64,000 nt of DNA from Gillisia hiemivivida (GTDB taxonomy: Bacteria; Bacteroidota; Bacteroidia; Flavobacteriales; Flavobacteriaceae): the NCBI RefSeq assembly GCF_007997295.1, contig NZ_VORY01000005.1, positions 62,001 through 126,000 on the forward strand. The letters run 5' to 3'. A program made the position numbers and the translations under genes. Of this stretch, positions 27,424-34,802 are shown in pieces; the first letter of the stretch is position 1; each line of letters opens with the position of its first letter. The notes beneath the pieces are model-generated. The model did not search any database, was not told the origin of the DNA, and saw nothing but the letters and a program-made list of their open reading frames with translations.

Positions 27424-28104
27424 TTATAATTCAATGCTTTCTCCAATTTCAAGTAACATAAGATCTTTGCCTTTTTCATAAAACTTACGTTTCGCCTCAT
27501 CGTGGTCTATTTCTATGTATCCAAAAGTATCGTAGTGGCAACCTATTATTTTGTCACATTCTATAAAATCGCTCGCAATTATGGCATCCTCCACACCCAT
27601 TGTAAAGTTATCTCCAATTGGTAAAATTGCCAGATCCAATTTAGTACTTAGTGGAATGAGCTTCATATCCATGGTAAGCGCAGTATCACCTGCGATATAA
27701 ATATTTTTATGCTCGCCTTCTATAACAAATCCTCCAGGCTGACCGCCATACGATCCGTCTGGAAAAGAACTGGTATGTATTGCATTTACATACTTGACTT
27801 TTCCAAACTCAAAATCCCAGGAACCACCATGGTTCATAGGATGCACTTCAAAACCCTTATTCTCATAGTGAGTTGCGATCTCAAAATTGCTCACAATGAC
27901 AGCTCCTGTATTATTTGCAATAGCTTCAGCATCTAAAATATGATCCTGATGCGCGTGAGTAAGCAAAATATAATCGGCGTTTAACTTATTGATATCCACT
28001 TTGTCTTTAGAAAGTTTATTTCCTGTTATAAATGGATCTATAATAATATTGATATCTCCTATTTTAATACTGAAGGAATTTTGTCCGTAGAAAGTTATAA
28101 TCAT
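27424..28104 (-). CDS. UPF0173-type metal-dependent hydrolase
   Basis: The 226-residue protein is a cytoplasmic metallo-beta-lactamase-fold hydrolase of the UPF0173 family. It starts MIITFYGQNSF; the metal-binding signature is THAHQDH near 49-55; HTSSFPDGS, AGDTALTMDMK and IGCHYDTF give the remaining ligands. The biological substrate is unknown. Its position between menA and menC suggests shared expression but not necessarily a quinone-related reaction. Confidence 0.9.
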   Translation of the reverse strand: MIITFYGQNSFSIKIGDINIIIDPFITGNKLSKDKVDINKLNADYILLTHAHQDHILDAEAIANNTGAVIVSNFEIATHYENKGFEVHPMNHGGSWDFEFGKVKYVNAIHTSSFPDGSYGGQPGGFVIEGEHKNIYIAGDTALTMDMKLIPLSTKLDLAILPIGDNFTMGVEDAIIASDFIECDKIIGCHYDTFGYIEIDHDEAKRKFYEKGKDLMLLEIGESIEL

Positions 28105-28185
28105 TGCAAAAAGGTTGGAATTTCAATAAAAATAAACAATGAAACAAGATTACACCCTAAGCAAATGTTAAATTTATTAGTGGGA

Positions 28186-29088
28186 TTAAATTAGCAAACC
28201 AATTCCAAATAAGGCTGCGACTGCAAAAGTGGATAATGCTAATATTTTAAGTTCCGGATCCAATTTACGAGGATCTTTATTTTGGACCACTCTTTTCAAG
28301 TGAAGCACCAAAGGAATAAAAGCCAATATATAGATAAAATTATTTAACTCTTTATAAGTTAGAACACTAAATATGAGAAACAAAAATATAGCTCCAAGAA
28401 TTAAAGTGTAATGATAATTTTTAGCTCTTCTCTCTCCCATCTTAACTACAAGTGTAACTTTCCCCGAAATTTCATCGGAAATCCTATCTCTCATATTATT
28501 AAGGTTCAATACTCCTACACTCAACATTCCTAAGGCCGATGCAGGTAGTAAGGCTATCCAATATATTTCTCTTGCATAAAGAAAATAGGTTCCTAAAACT
28601 GCTACCAGCCCAAAGAATATAAATACAAAAATATCTCCCAAACCTCTGTAGCCATAAGCATTTGTACCAACCGTATATTTTATTGCCGCCGTAATAGCAC
28701 TTACTCCCAAGAGAAAAAAGATGATGGCATACCAAAAATGATCCTGTCCAAATGCTGAATAAATTAAAAGTATCGCCATCAAAAAAGTTAAAATTGCCGT
28801 AAGCACCATCCCTTTTTTCATTTCTTTTTCTGAGATCAATCCGCTTTGCAAAGCTCTTGGTGGGCCAACTCTATCCTCATTGTCGATTCCTTTTATTCCA
28901 TCTCCATAATCATTTGCAAAATTAGATAATATCTGCAGTCCTAATGTGGTACCTAAAGCGAGGCTAAAAATCACAATGCTAAAATATCCTTCATGAACCG
29001 CGATAGTAGTTCCTACAATAATTCCGCTAATGGATAATGGTAAGGTTCTTAACCTTGCTGCACTTACCCATGTTTTAAATCCTGTCAT
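28186..29088 (-). CDS. menA: 1,4-Dihydroxy-2-naphthoate polyprenyltransferase
   Basis: MenA attaches the polyprenyl tail to DHNA in the membrane. The 300-residue UbiA-superfamily protein has about eight transmembrane helices. The first Asp-rich motif is NDYGDGIKGIDNEDR (about 59-73) with the MenA-typical GPPRALQSG just after; the second is near NNMRDRISDE (about 197-206). It starts one base after the holA stop and is followed by the other men genes on the same strand. Confidence 0.95.
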   Translation of the reverse strand: MTGFKTWVSAARLRTLPLSISGIIVGTTIAVHEGYFSIVIFSLALGTTLGLQILSNFANDYGDGIKGIDNEDRVGPPRALQSGLISEKEMKKGMVLTAILTFLMAILLIYSAFGQDHFWYAIIFFLLGVSAITAAIKYTVGTNAYGYRGLGDIFVFIFFGLVAVLGTYFLYAREIYWIALLPASALGMLSVGVLNLNNMRDRISDEISGKVTLVVKMGERRAKNYHYTLILGAIFLFLIFSVLTYKELNNFIYILAFIPLVLHLKRVVQNKDPRKLDPELKILALSTFAVAALFGIGLLI

Positions 29089-29089
29089 T

Positions 29090-30094
29090 TTAATTCATAA
29101 TTTTTACAACCAATTCTTTCAGCAAGTCACCAGAAGGGACATTTGTAGCTCCCACCCCTTTACTTTTAACGTCTGTTTCCCGTAAATAAGCAATGATCTG
29201 GCTCACCTTTTTCATGGGATAATTTCTAGCTGCCAATACATAATCTGCCACAAAATAAGGGTTTACCTTTAGCACCTTCGCTACATTGGCTTTGGACTTA
29301 TCGGCTATCCCATGATATTGTAAAATTTGAGAAAAATAACCAAACAATAAAGACACTGTTACAACCATAGGGTTGTCTTTGGTATTTTGTGCGAAGTAAT
29401 TAATAATCCTATGCGCTTTTAACGTATCACGCGTTCCAATTGCCTTTCTAAGTTCAAAATTATTAAAATCTTTACTTATCCCTATATTCTCTTCAATTAG
29501 TTCTGGAGAAATATTAGTCCCCTTTGGGGCTATTATTTGTAGTTTTTGTAATTCGTTATCGATCTTACTAAGATCTGTTCCCAAAAATTCCACCAGCATT
29601 TGCGATGCTTTCGGAGAAATTGCATATCCGCTAGACTTTAAATTTTTCTGAATCCAATCTGCCACCTGATTTTCATAAAGCCGCTTGCTTTCAAAAATCA
29701 CCCCGGTTTTAGCCACCGACTTGTAAAGCTTCTTACGTTTATCAATTTTTTTATACTTATAACATACTACCAAAGTTGTGGTAGGCTGAGGCTTATCTGA
29801 ATATGCCTCTAACTTTTCAATAGTTCTGGAAAGATCCTGCGCTTCTTTTACAATGATCACCTGTCTTTCGGCCATCATAGGGTATCGTTTGGAATTGCTT
29901 ATTATTTCATCAACTGTAGTGTCTCGACCATACATCACCATCTGGTTAAAACCTTTTTCTTCCTCCGGCATTAGATGATCTTCTATATAATTAGCGATCT
30001 TATCTATATAATAAGGCTCTTCACCCATTAAAAAATAAATGGGTTTTACCTGTCCGTTTTTAATTGAGTTAACTATTTGAATTGCGTCTTCCAT
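29090..30094 (-). CDS. holA: DNA polymerase III subunit delta
   Basis: HolA opens the beta clamp within the clamp loader. The 334-residue protein has the AAA+-like delta fold: PIYFLMGEEPYYIDKIANYI at the N-terminus replaces a functional Walker A. EKGFNQMVMYGRD, ERQVIIVKEAQDL and SKIDNELQKL are landmark segments of the family. No catalytic P-loop is expected. It heads the minus-strand run holA-menA. Confidence 0.95.
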   Translation of the reverse strand: MEDAIQIVNSIKNGQVKPIYFLMGEEPYYIDKIANYIEDHLMPEEEKGFNQMVMYGRDTTVDEIISNSKRYPMMAERQVIIVKEAQDLSRTIEKLEAYSDKPQPTTTLVVCYKYKKIDKRKKLYKSVAKTGVIFESKRLYENQVADWIQKNLKSSGYAISPKASQMLVEFLGTDLSKIDNELQKLQIIAPKGTNISPELIEENIGISKDFNNFELRKAIGTRDTLKAHRIINYFAQNTKDNPMVVTVSLLFGYFSQILQYHGIADKSKANVAKVLKVNPYFVADYVLAARNYPMKKVSQIIAYLRETDVKSKGVGATNVPSGDLLKELVVKIMN

Positions 30095-30218
30095 AAGGTT
30101 GTAAGGCAGTTAGGCGTACTTGATTTGAGGCTTTTTCAGCTCAAAAGGGATTAATTCTACAAGATCTTTTAAGTTACAACTCAGTATTAAATAGAAAAAT
30201 TTCTTAGCTATAACTTTA

Positions 30219-30226
30219 TAATTTTG
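30219..30226 (+). promoter_or_regulatory. Bacteroidota -7 box of the HsdR-N gene
   Basis: TAATTTTG matches TAnnTTTG 13 bases before the ATG at 30240. A -33 TTG is not evident. Confidence 0.45.
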
Positions 30227-30239
30227 TTTATTTGAACTG

Positions 30240-30686
30240 ATGCAAAAATTGAATTTCCCGCAATATACATTTCGCTTCAAAAATAGCGAAAATAAAATAG
30301 CCGCTTTCGATGAGATTAGGAAAAAGTTTATAATCCTTACTCCAGAAGAATGGGTAAGACTGCATACCGTTCAATACCTGATTTCAGAAAAAAAATATCC
30401 CAAAAGCCTTATAAATGTTGAAAAACAACTCAAAATAGGAAAGAGAATAAAAAGGTACGATGTAGTCGTTTATAACTCTAAAGGAGATATTCATATAATT
30501 GTAGAATGCAAAGCGCCTGCTATAAAGATCACCCAAGATACTTTTGATCAAATTGCAAGATATAATATGAGCCTAGACGCAAATTATCTTATGGTAACCA
30601 ATGGTTTAGACCATCATTTTTGTCAATTAGATTACGAACTGGAAAAGTACCATTTTCTACCAAGCCTTCCAGAATATCAATTATAG
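30240..30686 (+). CDS. Stand-alone HsdR N-terminal-domain protein
   Basis: The 148-residue protein consists only of the domain that carries nuclease activity in type I restriction R subunits. RYDVVVYNSKGDIHIIVECK (about 78-97) contains the PD-(D/E)xK residues: Asp80, Glu95 and Lys97. No helicase domain follows and no hsdM or hsdS is nearby, so this is not a restriction system. Position next to holA and glycosyltransferase genes is, as I recall, common in Bacteroidota. It may act in DNA repair or processing, but its role is unknown. Confidence 0.85.
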   Translation: MQKLNFPQYTFRFKNSENKIAAFDEIRKKFIILTPEEWVRLHTVQYLISEKKYPKSLINVEKQLKIGKRIKRYDVVVYNSKGDIHIIVECKAPAIKITQDTFDQIARYNMSLDANYLMVTNGLDHHFCQLDYELEKYHFLPSLPEYQL

Positions 30687-30718
30687 AGCACTCGCTTTAA
30701 CCTAAAAATTATTCTGTT

Positions 30719-30726
30719 TACTTTTG
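30719..30726 (+). promoter_or_regulatory. Bacteroidota -7 box of the glycosyltransferase gene
   Basis: TACTTTTG matches TAnnTTTG, 30 bases before the start at 30757. Confidence 0.4.
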
Positions 30727-30756
30727 AAGCCACAGAATAAAAAATAAGAATTCAGA

Positions 30757-31755
30757 ATGAATCAGACCGTTGCCGTAGTAATATTAAATTGGAATGGGCT
30801 GGATCTTTTAAAAGAATTCCTCCCAGAGGTAGTAAAATATTCTAAAGAAGCCACCGTCTATGTTGCAGACAATGCTTCTACAGATACTTCAATTTCTTTT
30901 GTGGAAGCTCATTTCCCTGAAGTAAAAATTATTCAAAACAAAGTAAACGGTGGTTATGCAAAAGGCTATAATGATGCCTTAGCAGGACTATCTGAAGATA
31001 TCTTTATTTTGTTAAATAGTGATGTTAAAGTCACTCCCAATTGGATACTCCCCATAGAAGGTGTTTTTGAGAAAGATAAAAGCGTTGCAGCAGTTCAACC
31101 AAAGATCTTAGATTACAAAAAACCAACTCACTTTGAATATGCTGGTGCAGCTGGTGGTTTTATAGATAAATTTGGCTACCCTTTTTGTAGGGGAAGAATC
31201 TTTGATTATCTTGAAAAAGACAACGGCCAATATGATGATGAAATAGAGATCTTTTGGGCAAGCGGAGCTTGTTTAGCTATAAAGCGAGATAAATATTACG
31301 AAGTTGGTAAACTAGATGAAGATTATTTCGCGCATCAAGAAGAAATAGATATCTGCTGGAGGCTTCATAATTATGGGTATAAGGTTATTTATACACCAAA
31401 CTCTGTGGTTTATCATGTGGGTGGGGCAACTTTGAACAGTATGAACCCAAAAAAGACATTTTTTAATTTCAGAAATAGCTTATTTAATCTGATAAAAAAT
31501 GTGCCTTCCAATAAAATTTCATCGGTACTTTTTTTACGAATGGTTTTGGATGGGATAGCTGCATTTAAATTTTTATTCGAATTAAAATTAAATCACTTTA
31601 TCGCTGTTTTTCAAGCACATATAAGTTTTTACACACAATTAAATAAATTAATAAAAAAGCGCAAAAAACTTCCCAAGAAAGATAATTATTACTTAAAAAT
31701 TTCCGTTGTTTGCCGAAGTTATGGATTGGGGCAAAAAAAATTCTCCGATTTTTAA
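30757..31755 (+). CDS. Glycosyltransferase family 2 protein
   Basis: The 332-residue protein has a GT-A fold: VAVVILNWNG at the start, ADNAST near 38, NGGYAKGYN near 64 and the DxD-like LLNSDVKV near 84-91. FWASGACLAIKRD and DEDYFAHQEEIDICWRL are acceptor-side motifs of rhamnosyl- and related transferases. The C-terminal part (about 245-310) is hydrophobic and could associate with the membrane. It probably adds a sugar to a surface polysaccharide or lipid carrier; the sugar is unknown. Confidence 0.92.
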   Translation: MNQTVAVVILNWNGLDLLKEFLPEVVKYSKEATVYVADNASTDTSISFVEAHFPEVKIIQNKVNGGYAKGYNDALAGLSEDIFILLNSDVKVTPNWILPIEGVFEKDKSVAAVQPKILDYKKPTHFEYAGAAGGFIDKFGYPFCRGRIFDYLEKDNGQYDDEIEIFWASGACLAIKRDKYYEVGKLDEDYFAHQEEIDICWRLHNYGYKVIYTPNSVVYHVGGATLNSMNPKKTFFNFRNSLFNLIKNVPSNKISSVLFLRMVLDGIAAFKFLFELKLNHFIAVFQAHISFYTQLNKLIKKRKKLPKKDNYYLKISVVCRSYGLGQKKFSDF

Positions 31756-31786
31756 TGTTTCAAGGCAAAAAATAGTATATGGGCAC

Positions 31787-31803
31787 TAATTTTGATAGCT
31801 TTG
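31787..31803 (+). promoter_or_regulatory. Two overlapping -7 boxes upstream of the OmpA lipoprotein gene
   Basis: TAATTTTG (31787-31794) and TAGCTTTG (31796-31803) both match TAnnTTTG, 34-43 bases upstream of the start at 31838. Confidence 0.5.
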
Positions 31804-31837
31804 AGAAAATCTAACAATAAAAAATTTACATCAAATT

Positions 31838-32671
31838 ATGAAGAAAATCATGTTACTTACGGCTACAGCCGCCTTATTACTTTCTTCTTGTGTGTCACAG
31901 AAGAAATACGCTGAGCTTGAAACCCTACAACAAGAAACTAGGGATCAATTAAACACTGCGACCGTTAAATTAAATTCTTGTTTAGACGAAAAAGAAAGAT
32001 TAAGTGAACAAATAAAAACCCTAAATAATCAGAATTCTGCATTATTGAACAATGTCGGAGACTTAGCTACACTGTCTACTAAGGAAGCTTCTAACCTTGA
32101 AAAATCTTTAGAGAGCATCAAGGAAAAAGATATGAAGATCCAACGTATGCAAGATGCAATTACCAAAAAAGATTCTGTTACTCTTGCTTTAGTTACTAGC
32201 TTAAAAGGAGTTCTTGGAAACATGAATGATGAAGACATTAGCATTAATGTTGAAAAAGGTGTTGTATATGTATCTATCTCAGATAAGTTATTATTTGAAA
32301 GTGGTAAATACAATGTAACTTCTCGTGCAAAAGAAGTATTAGGAAAAGTTGCAATGGTAGTGAAGAACAAACCAGAGATCGAATTTATGGTTGAAGGTCA
32401 CACAGATGATCAAGCAATGAAAGGTGGAGTAATTGAAGACAACTGGGATCTAAGTGTTAAACGCGCTACCTCTGTTGTAAGAATTCTTCAAAATGAATTT
32501 GGTGTGCCACCAGAAAGAATGACTGCAGCAGGAAGAAGTTACTACATTCCTGTAGCATCTAACGATACTGCTGAAGGACGTTCTAAGAACAGACGTACAA
32601 GAATTGTGATCTTACCTAAATTAGATCAATTTTACAACCTTATAGAGCAAGGAATGAAAGAAGCTAAATAA
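31838..32671 (+). CDS. OmpA/MotB-family lipoprotein
   Basis: The 277-residue protein has a lipoprotein signal (LLSSC, acylated Cys about 18) and then a long coiled coil (about 22-120). The C-terminal OmpA domain (about 135-265) carries EGHTDDQ and the peptidoglycan-binding segment WDLSVKRA...SKNRRTRI. It is predicted to sit in the outer membrane and clamp the peptidoglycan. It has a double -7 promoter region and its own perfect terminator, which suggests strong solo expression. Confidence 0.93.
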   Translation: MKKIMLLTATAALLLSSCVSQKKYAELETLQQETRDQLNTATVKLNSCLDEKERLSEQIKTLNNQNSALLNNVGDLATLSTKEASNLEKSLESIKEKDMKIQRMQDAITKKDSVTLALVTSLKGVLGNMNDEDISINVEKGVVYVSISDKLLFESGKYNVTSRAKEVLGKVAMVVKNKPEIEFMVEGHTDDQAMKGGVIEDNWDLSVKRATSVVRILQNEFGVPPERMTAAGRSYYIPVASNDTAEGRSKNRRTRIVILPKLDQFYNLIEQGMKEAK

Positions 32672-32694
32672 GCTGAACATTCTTAGAAAATAGT

Positions 32695-32722
32695 AAAGCC
32701 TCGCAATTGCGAGGCTTTTTTT
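32695..32722 (+). terminator. Intrinsic terminator after OmpA lipoprotein
   Basis: AAAGCCTCGCAATTGCGAGGCTTT (32695-32718) is a perfect palindrome followed by T residues. Confidence 0.9.
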
Positions 32723-32801
32723 ATGTCTGCTAATTTCAAAATCAAGATCCCTTGGGGTAAGTTTAATGGATATGAATCGGAGAATTCTATTAAAGATTTC
32801 T

Positions 32802-32842
32802 AGGCATGCCTCGGGGAATTAAACCCGAAATGAGGGATTAAC
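32802..32842. repeat. Dispersed repeat, copy 1
   Basis: AGGCATGCCT (32802-32811, itself palindromic) leads into a 33-base stretch (32810-32842) that recurs at 45471-45503 with 27 of 33 bases identical and ending ATGAGGGATTAA. Its last bases contain the stop codon of the alpha/beta hydrolase gene. Confidence 0.65.
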
Positions 32843-33668
32843 TCTTCAAAAAGTCAATTAGAATTTTGTTGAATACTTTCTTATGGGTAAATACCAAACC
32901 ATGTGGCGCATCTTTGATTACCTCATACTTCGCATTGGAAATTAAATCTTTACTTTTTTTACCTGCTACGTCTATGGGAACTATCTGATCTGCATCTCCG
33001 TGAACCACTAAAGCTGGAACATCAAATTTCCTTAGATCTTCTCTGAAATCTGTAAGACCAAAAGAATCTACACAATCTATAGTAGCTTTTGGAGAGGCCT
33101 TACATGCAATACTCCAGTTTAAATGAACCTGATCCTTGCTTATTTTCTCTTTGTTATCTGAGTAGTTTACAAACTTGTCACCAAAACCGGCTAAAAATCC
33201 GGCTCTATCTTCCCTGACGTTTTTCTTGAATCCTTCAAAAACTTCTTTATCTAAACCTTCGGGATTATCACTTGTTTTAAGCATAAAAGGAGGAACTGCA
33301 GATATAAGGGCTGCTTTTGAGATCTTATTAGTTCCATAATTCCCGATAAATCGGGCTACTTCTCCTCCACCCATAGAAAATCCAACTAAAATGGAATCGG
33401 AAAGATTTAGGTGATCAATTAAATTATTGAGATCTGAAGCTAAAGTGTCATAATCATATTTTCCCCAAGGCTTACCACTTTCTCCAAAGCCTCTTCTATC
33501 ATATGTAATGCATCTAAATCCTGCATTTATAATTTCTTCTATTTGATATTCCCACATTCTATGACTTAAGGGCCAACCGTGTATCAAAATAACTGGTTGT
33601 CCTTTACCAAAGTCTTCGTAAAATATATTTACTTCTTCTGTTGCTGTCTTAGATTTAAAATAACTCAT
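32838..33668 (-). CDS. Alpha/beta hydrolase (non-haem haloperoxidase-like)
   Basis: The 276-residue protein has the alpha/beta hydrolase fold of the arylesterase/chloroperoxidase group: the oxyanion motif LIHGWPLSHRMWE near 29-40, the nucleophile elbow VGFSMGGGE with Ser near 98, Asp in VHGDADQIVP near 225 and His in APHGL near 253. The triad is therefore complete. These enzymes are esterases, with cofactor-free perhydrolysis as a side activity. The stop codon falls within dispersed repeat copy 1. Confidence 0.9.
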   Translation of the reverse strand: MSYFKSKTATEEVNIFYEDFGKGQPVILIHGWPLSHRMWEYQIEEIINAGFRCITYDRRGFGESGKPWGKYDYDTLASDLNNLIDHLNLSDSILVGFSMGGGEVARFIGNYGTNKISKAALISAVPPFMLKTSDNPEGLDKEVFEGFKKNVREDRAGFLAGFGDKFVNYSDNKEKISKDQVHLNWSIACKASPKATIDCVDSFGLTDFREDLRKFDVPALVVHGDADQIVPIDVAGKKSKDLISNAKYEVIKDAPHGLVFTHKKVFNKILIDFLKS

Positions 33669-33774
33669 TCCTTTTCTTTTTTAATTAAACTTTATAGCTA
33701 AAGCTAATTTTTAAAAAGGAGCATTAAAAAGAATCGGGCCTATTTAATATGCAATTAACTAGTTATGCCAAAAT

Positions 33775-34395
33775 TTACATAAGCTCTAAACTTCCCTTAC
33801 CCTCTCTTATTAATTCTGGCTCATCTCCGGTAAGGTCTATCACTGTAGAACCCACGTTATCTCCATAACCACCATCAATTACTATATCTACAAGCTTATC
33901 CCATTTTTCAAGAATTAATTCAGGATCTGTTGTGTATTCAATAACCTCATCCTCATCTTTAATAGAGGTTGAAACTATAGGATTTCCTAATTCTCTTACA
34001 ATCGCCCGGCAAATATTGTTATCTGGCACCCTGATTCCAACTGTTTTCTTTTTCTTAAACACATTTGGAAGATTGTTATTTCCTGGAAGTATAAAAGTAA
34101 ATGGCCCAGGCAAGTTCCGCTTTAGCAATTTAAAAGTTGGGGAATCTATTTGCTTCACATAATCTGAAAGATTACTAAGGTCTTCACAAATAAAAGAAAA
34201 ATTAGCTTTGTCTAATTTCACTTGTTTTATCTGCGCAATTCGCTCTAAAGCACTTGTATTTGTAATATCGCAACCAAGGCCGTAAACAGTATCTGTTGGA
34301 TAAATAATCAAACCTCCTTTTCTAAGTACATCAACTACTTTTTTGATGTCTTTTGGATTAGGATTCTCTTCGTAAATTCTAATTAAATTAGCCAT
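33775..34395 (-). CDS. L-threonylcarbamoyladenylate synthase
   Basis: The 206-residue Sua5/YciO/YrdC-family protein makes threonylcarbamoyl-AMP, the precursor of the t6A tRNA modification. GGLIIYPTDTVYGLGCD (28-44) is the nucleotide site, GPFTFILPG and KTVGIRVPDN follow, and NPIVSTSIK near 138 is typical. It has only the YrdC domain, with no Sua5 extension. The TsaC/YrdC versus YciO distinction cannot be settled by eye, so I give no symbol. It is cytoplasmic. Confidence 0.9.
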   Translation of the reverse strand: MANLIRIYEENPNPKDIKKVVDVLRKGGLIIYPTDTVYGLGCDITNTSALERIAQIKQVKLDKANFSFICEDLSNLSDYVKQIDSPTFKLLKRNLPGPFTFILPGNNNLPNVFKKKKTVGIRVPDNNICRAIVRELGNPIVSTSIKDEDEVIEYTTDPELILEKWDKLVDIVIDGGYGDNVGSTVIDLTGDEPELIREGKGSLELM

Positions 34396-34548
34396 AGTAC
34401 TATTCTTTCTAAGTTGGAAAAATCACAAATTAATAAAAAGATATCTGCTGTTTAAAATATATCCTATGATGCAATATTATGAGCACCCCTATAAAACTTA
34501 TAATATCAAGTCCGTTAAAAACTTTGTTGGGAAATGCTGTATCTAAAT

Positions 34549-34761
34549 TTATTCTATATGAGTTACTTCGCTTTCAAGTTTTAAAACTTTGTCTCCATCT
34601 TCCTGTTCAATCAATAATGCTTTATTTCCTTTTTCGCCATTTCAGGTAATTTCACTTCCTTTAATTGTCTTAGTAACCTTCTCTGAAAAGGTGTCAATTA
34701 CTTTTCCTTCAGCTTCAACAGAACCCCATTTCCACTTTACATTACTACCTTTTCGAATCAT
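34549..34761 (-). pseudogene. DUF2945 (hypervirulence-associated TUDOR domain) gene with internal stop
   Basis: From the ATG at 34761 the frame reads MIRKGSNVKWKWGSVEAEG, TFSEKVTKTIKGSEIT, a TGA at 34642-34644 (codon 40), NGEKGNKALLIEQEDGD, KVLKLESEV and TAA at 34549-34551. The 70-residue layout and the KVTKTIKG...ITRNG...ALLIEQEDGD...VLKLESEV pattern are those of DUF2945 proteins, where the stop replaces an expected Arg (CGA to TGA is one base). It lies in an otherwise gene-free 400-base gap; nothing else is evident at 34396-34548. Confidence 0.85.
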
Positions 34762-34802
34762 ATATTATAGAATTAGAGGAAAACAGTTTATAAAGAATTA
34801 AA

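Noticed and set aside
30240-30686. Type I restriction-modification system
   Set aside because: No helicase part, methylase or specificity gene is in the window.
34642-34644. TGA in DUF2945 read as selenocysteine
   Set aside because: The expected residue is Arg, no SECIS-like hairpin is seen right after it, and DUF2945 is not a selenoprotein family as far as I know.
34589-34801. Plus-strand 70-residue frame
   Set aside because: It is antisense to the interrupted DUF2945 gene and shows no family resemblance.
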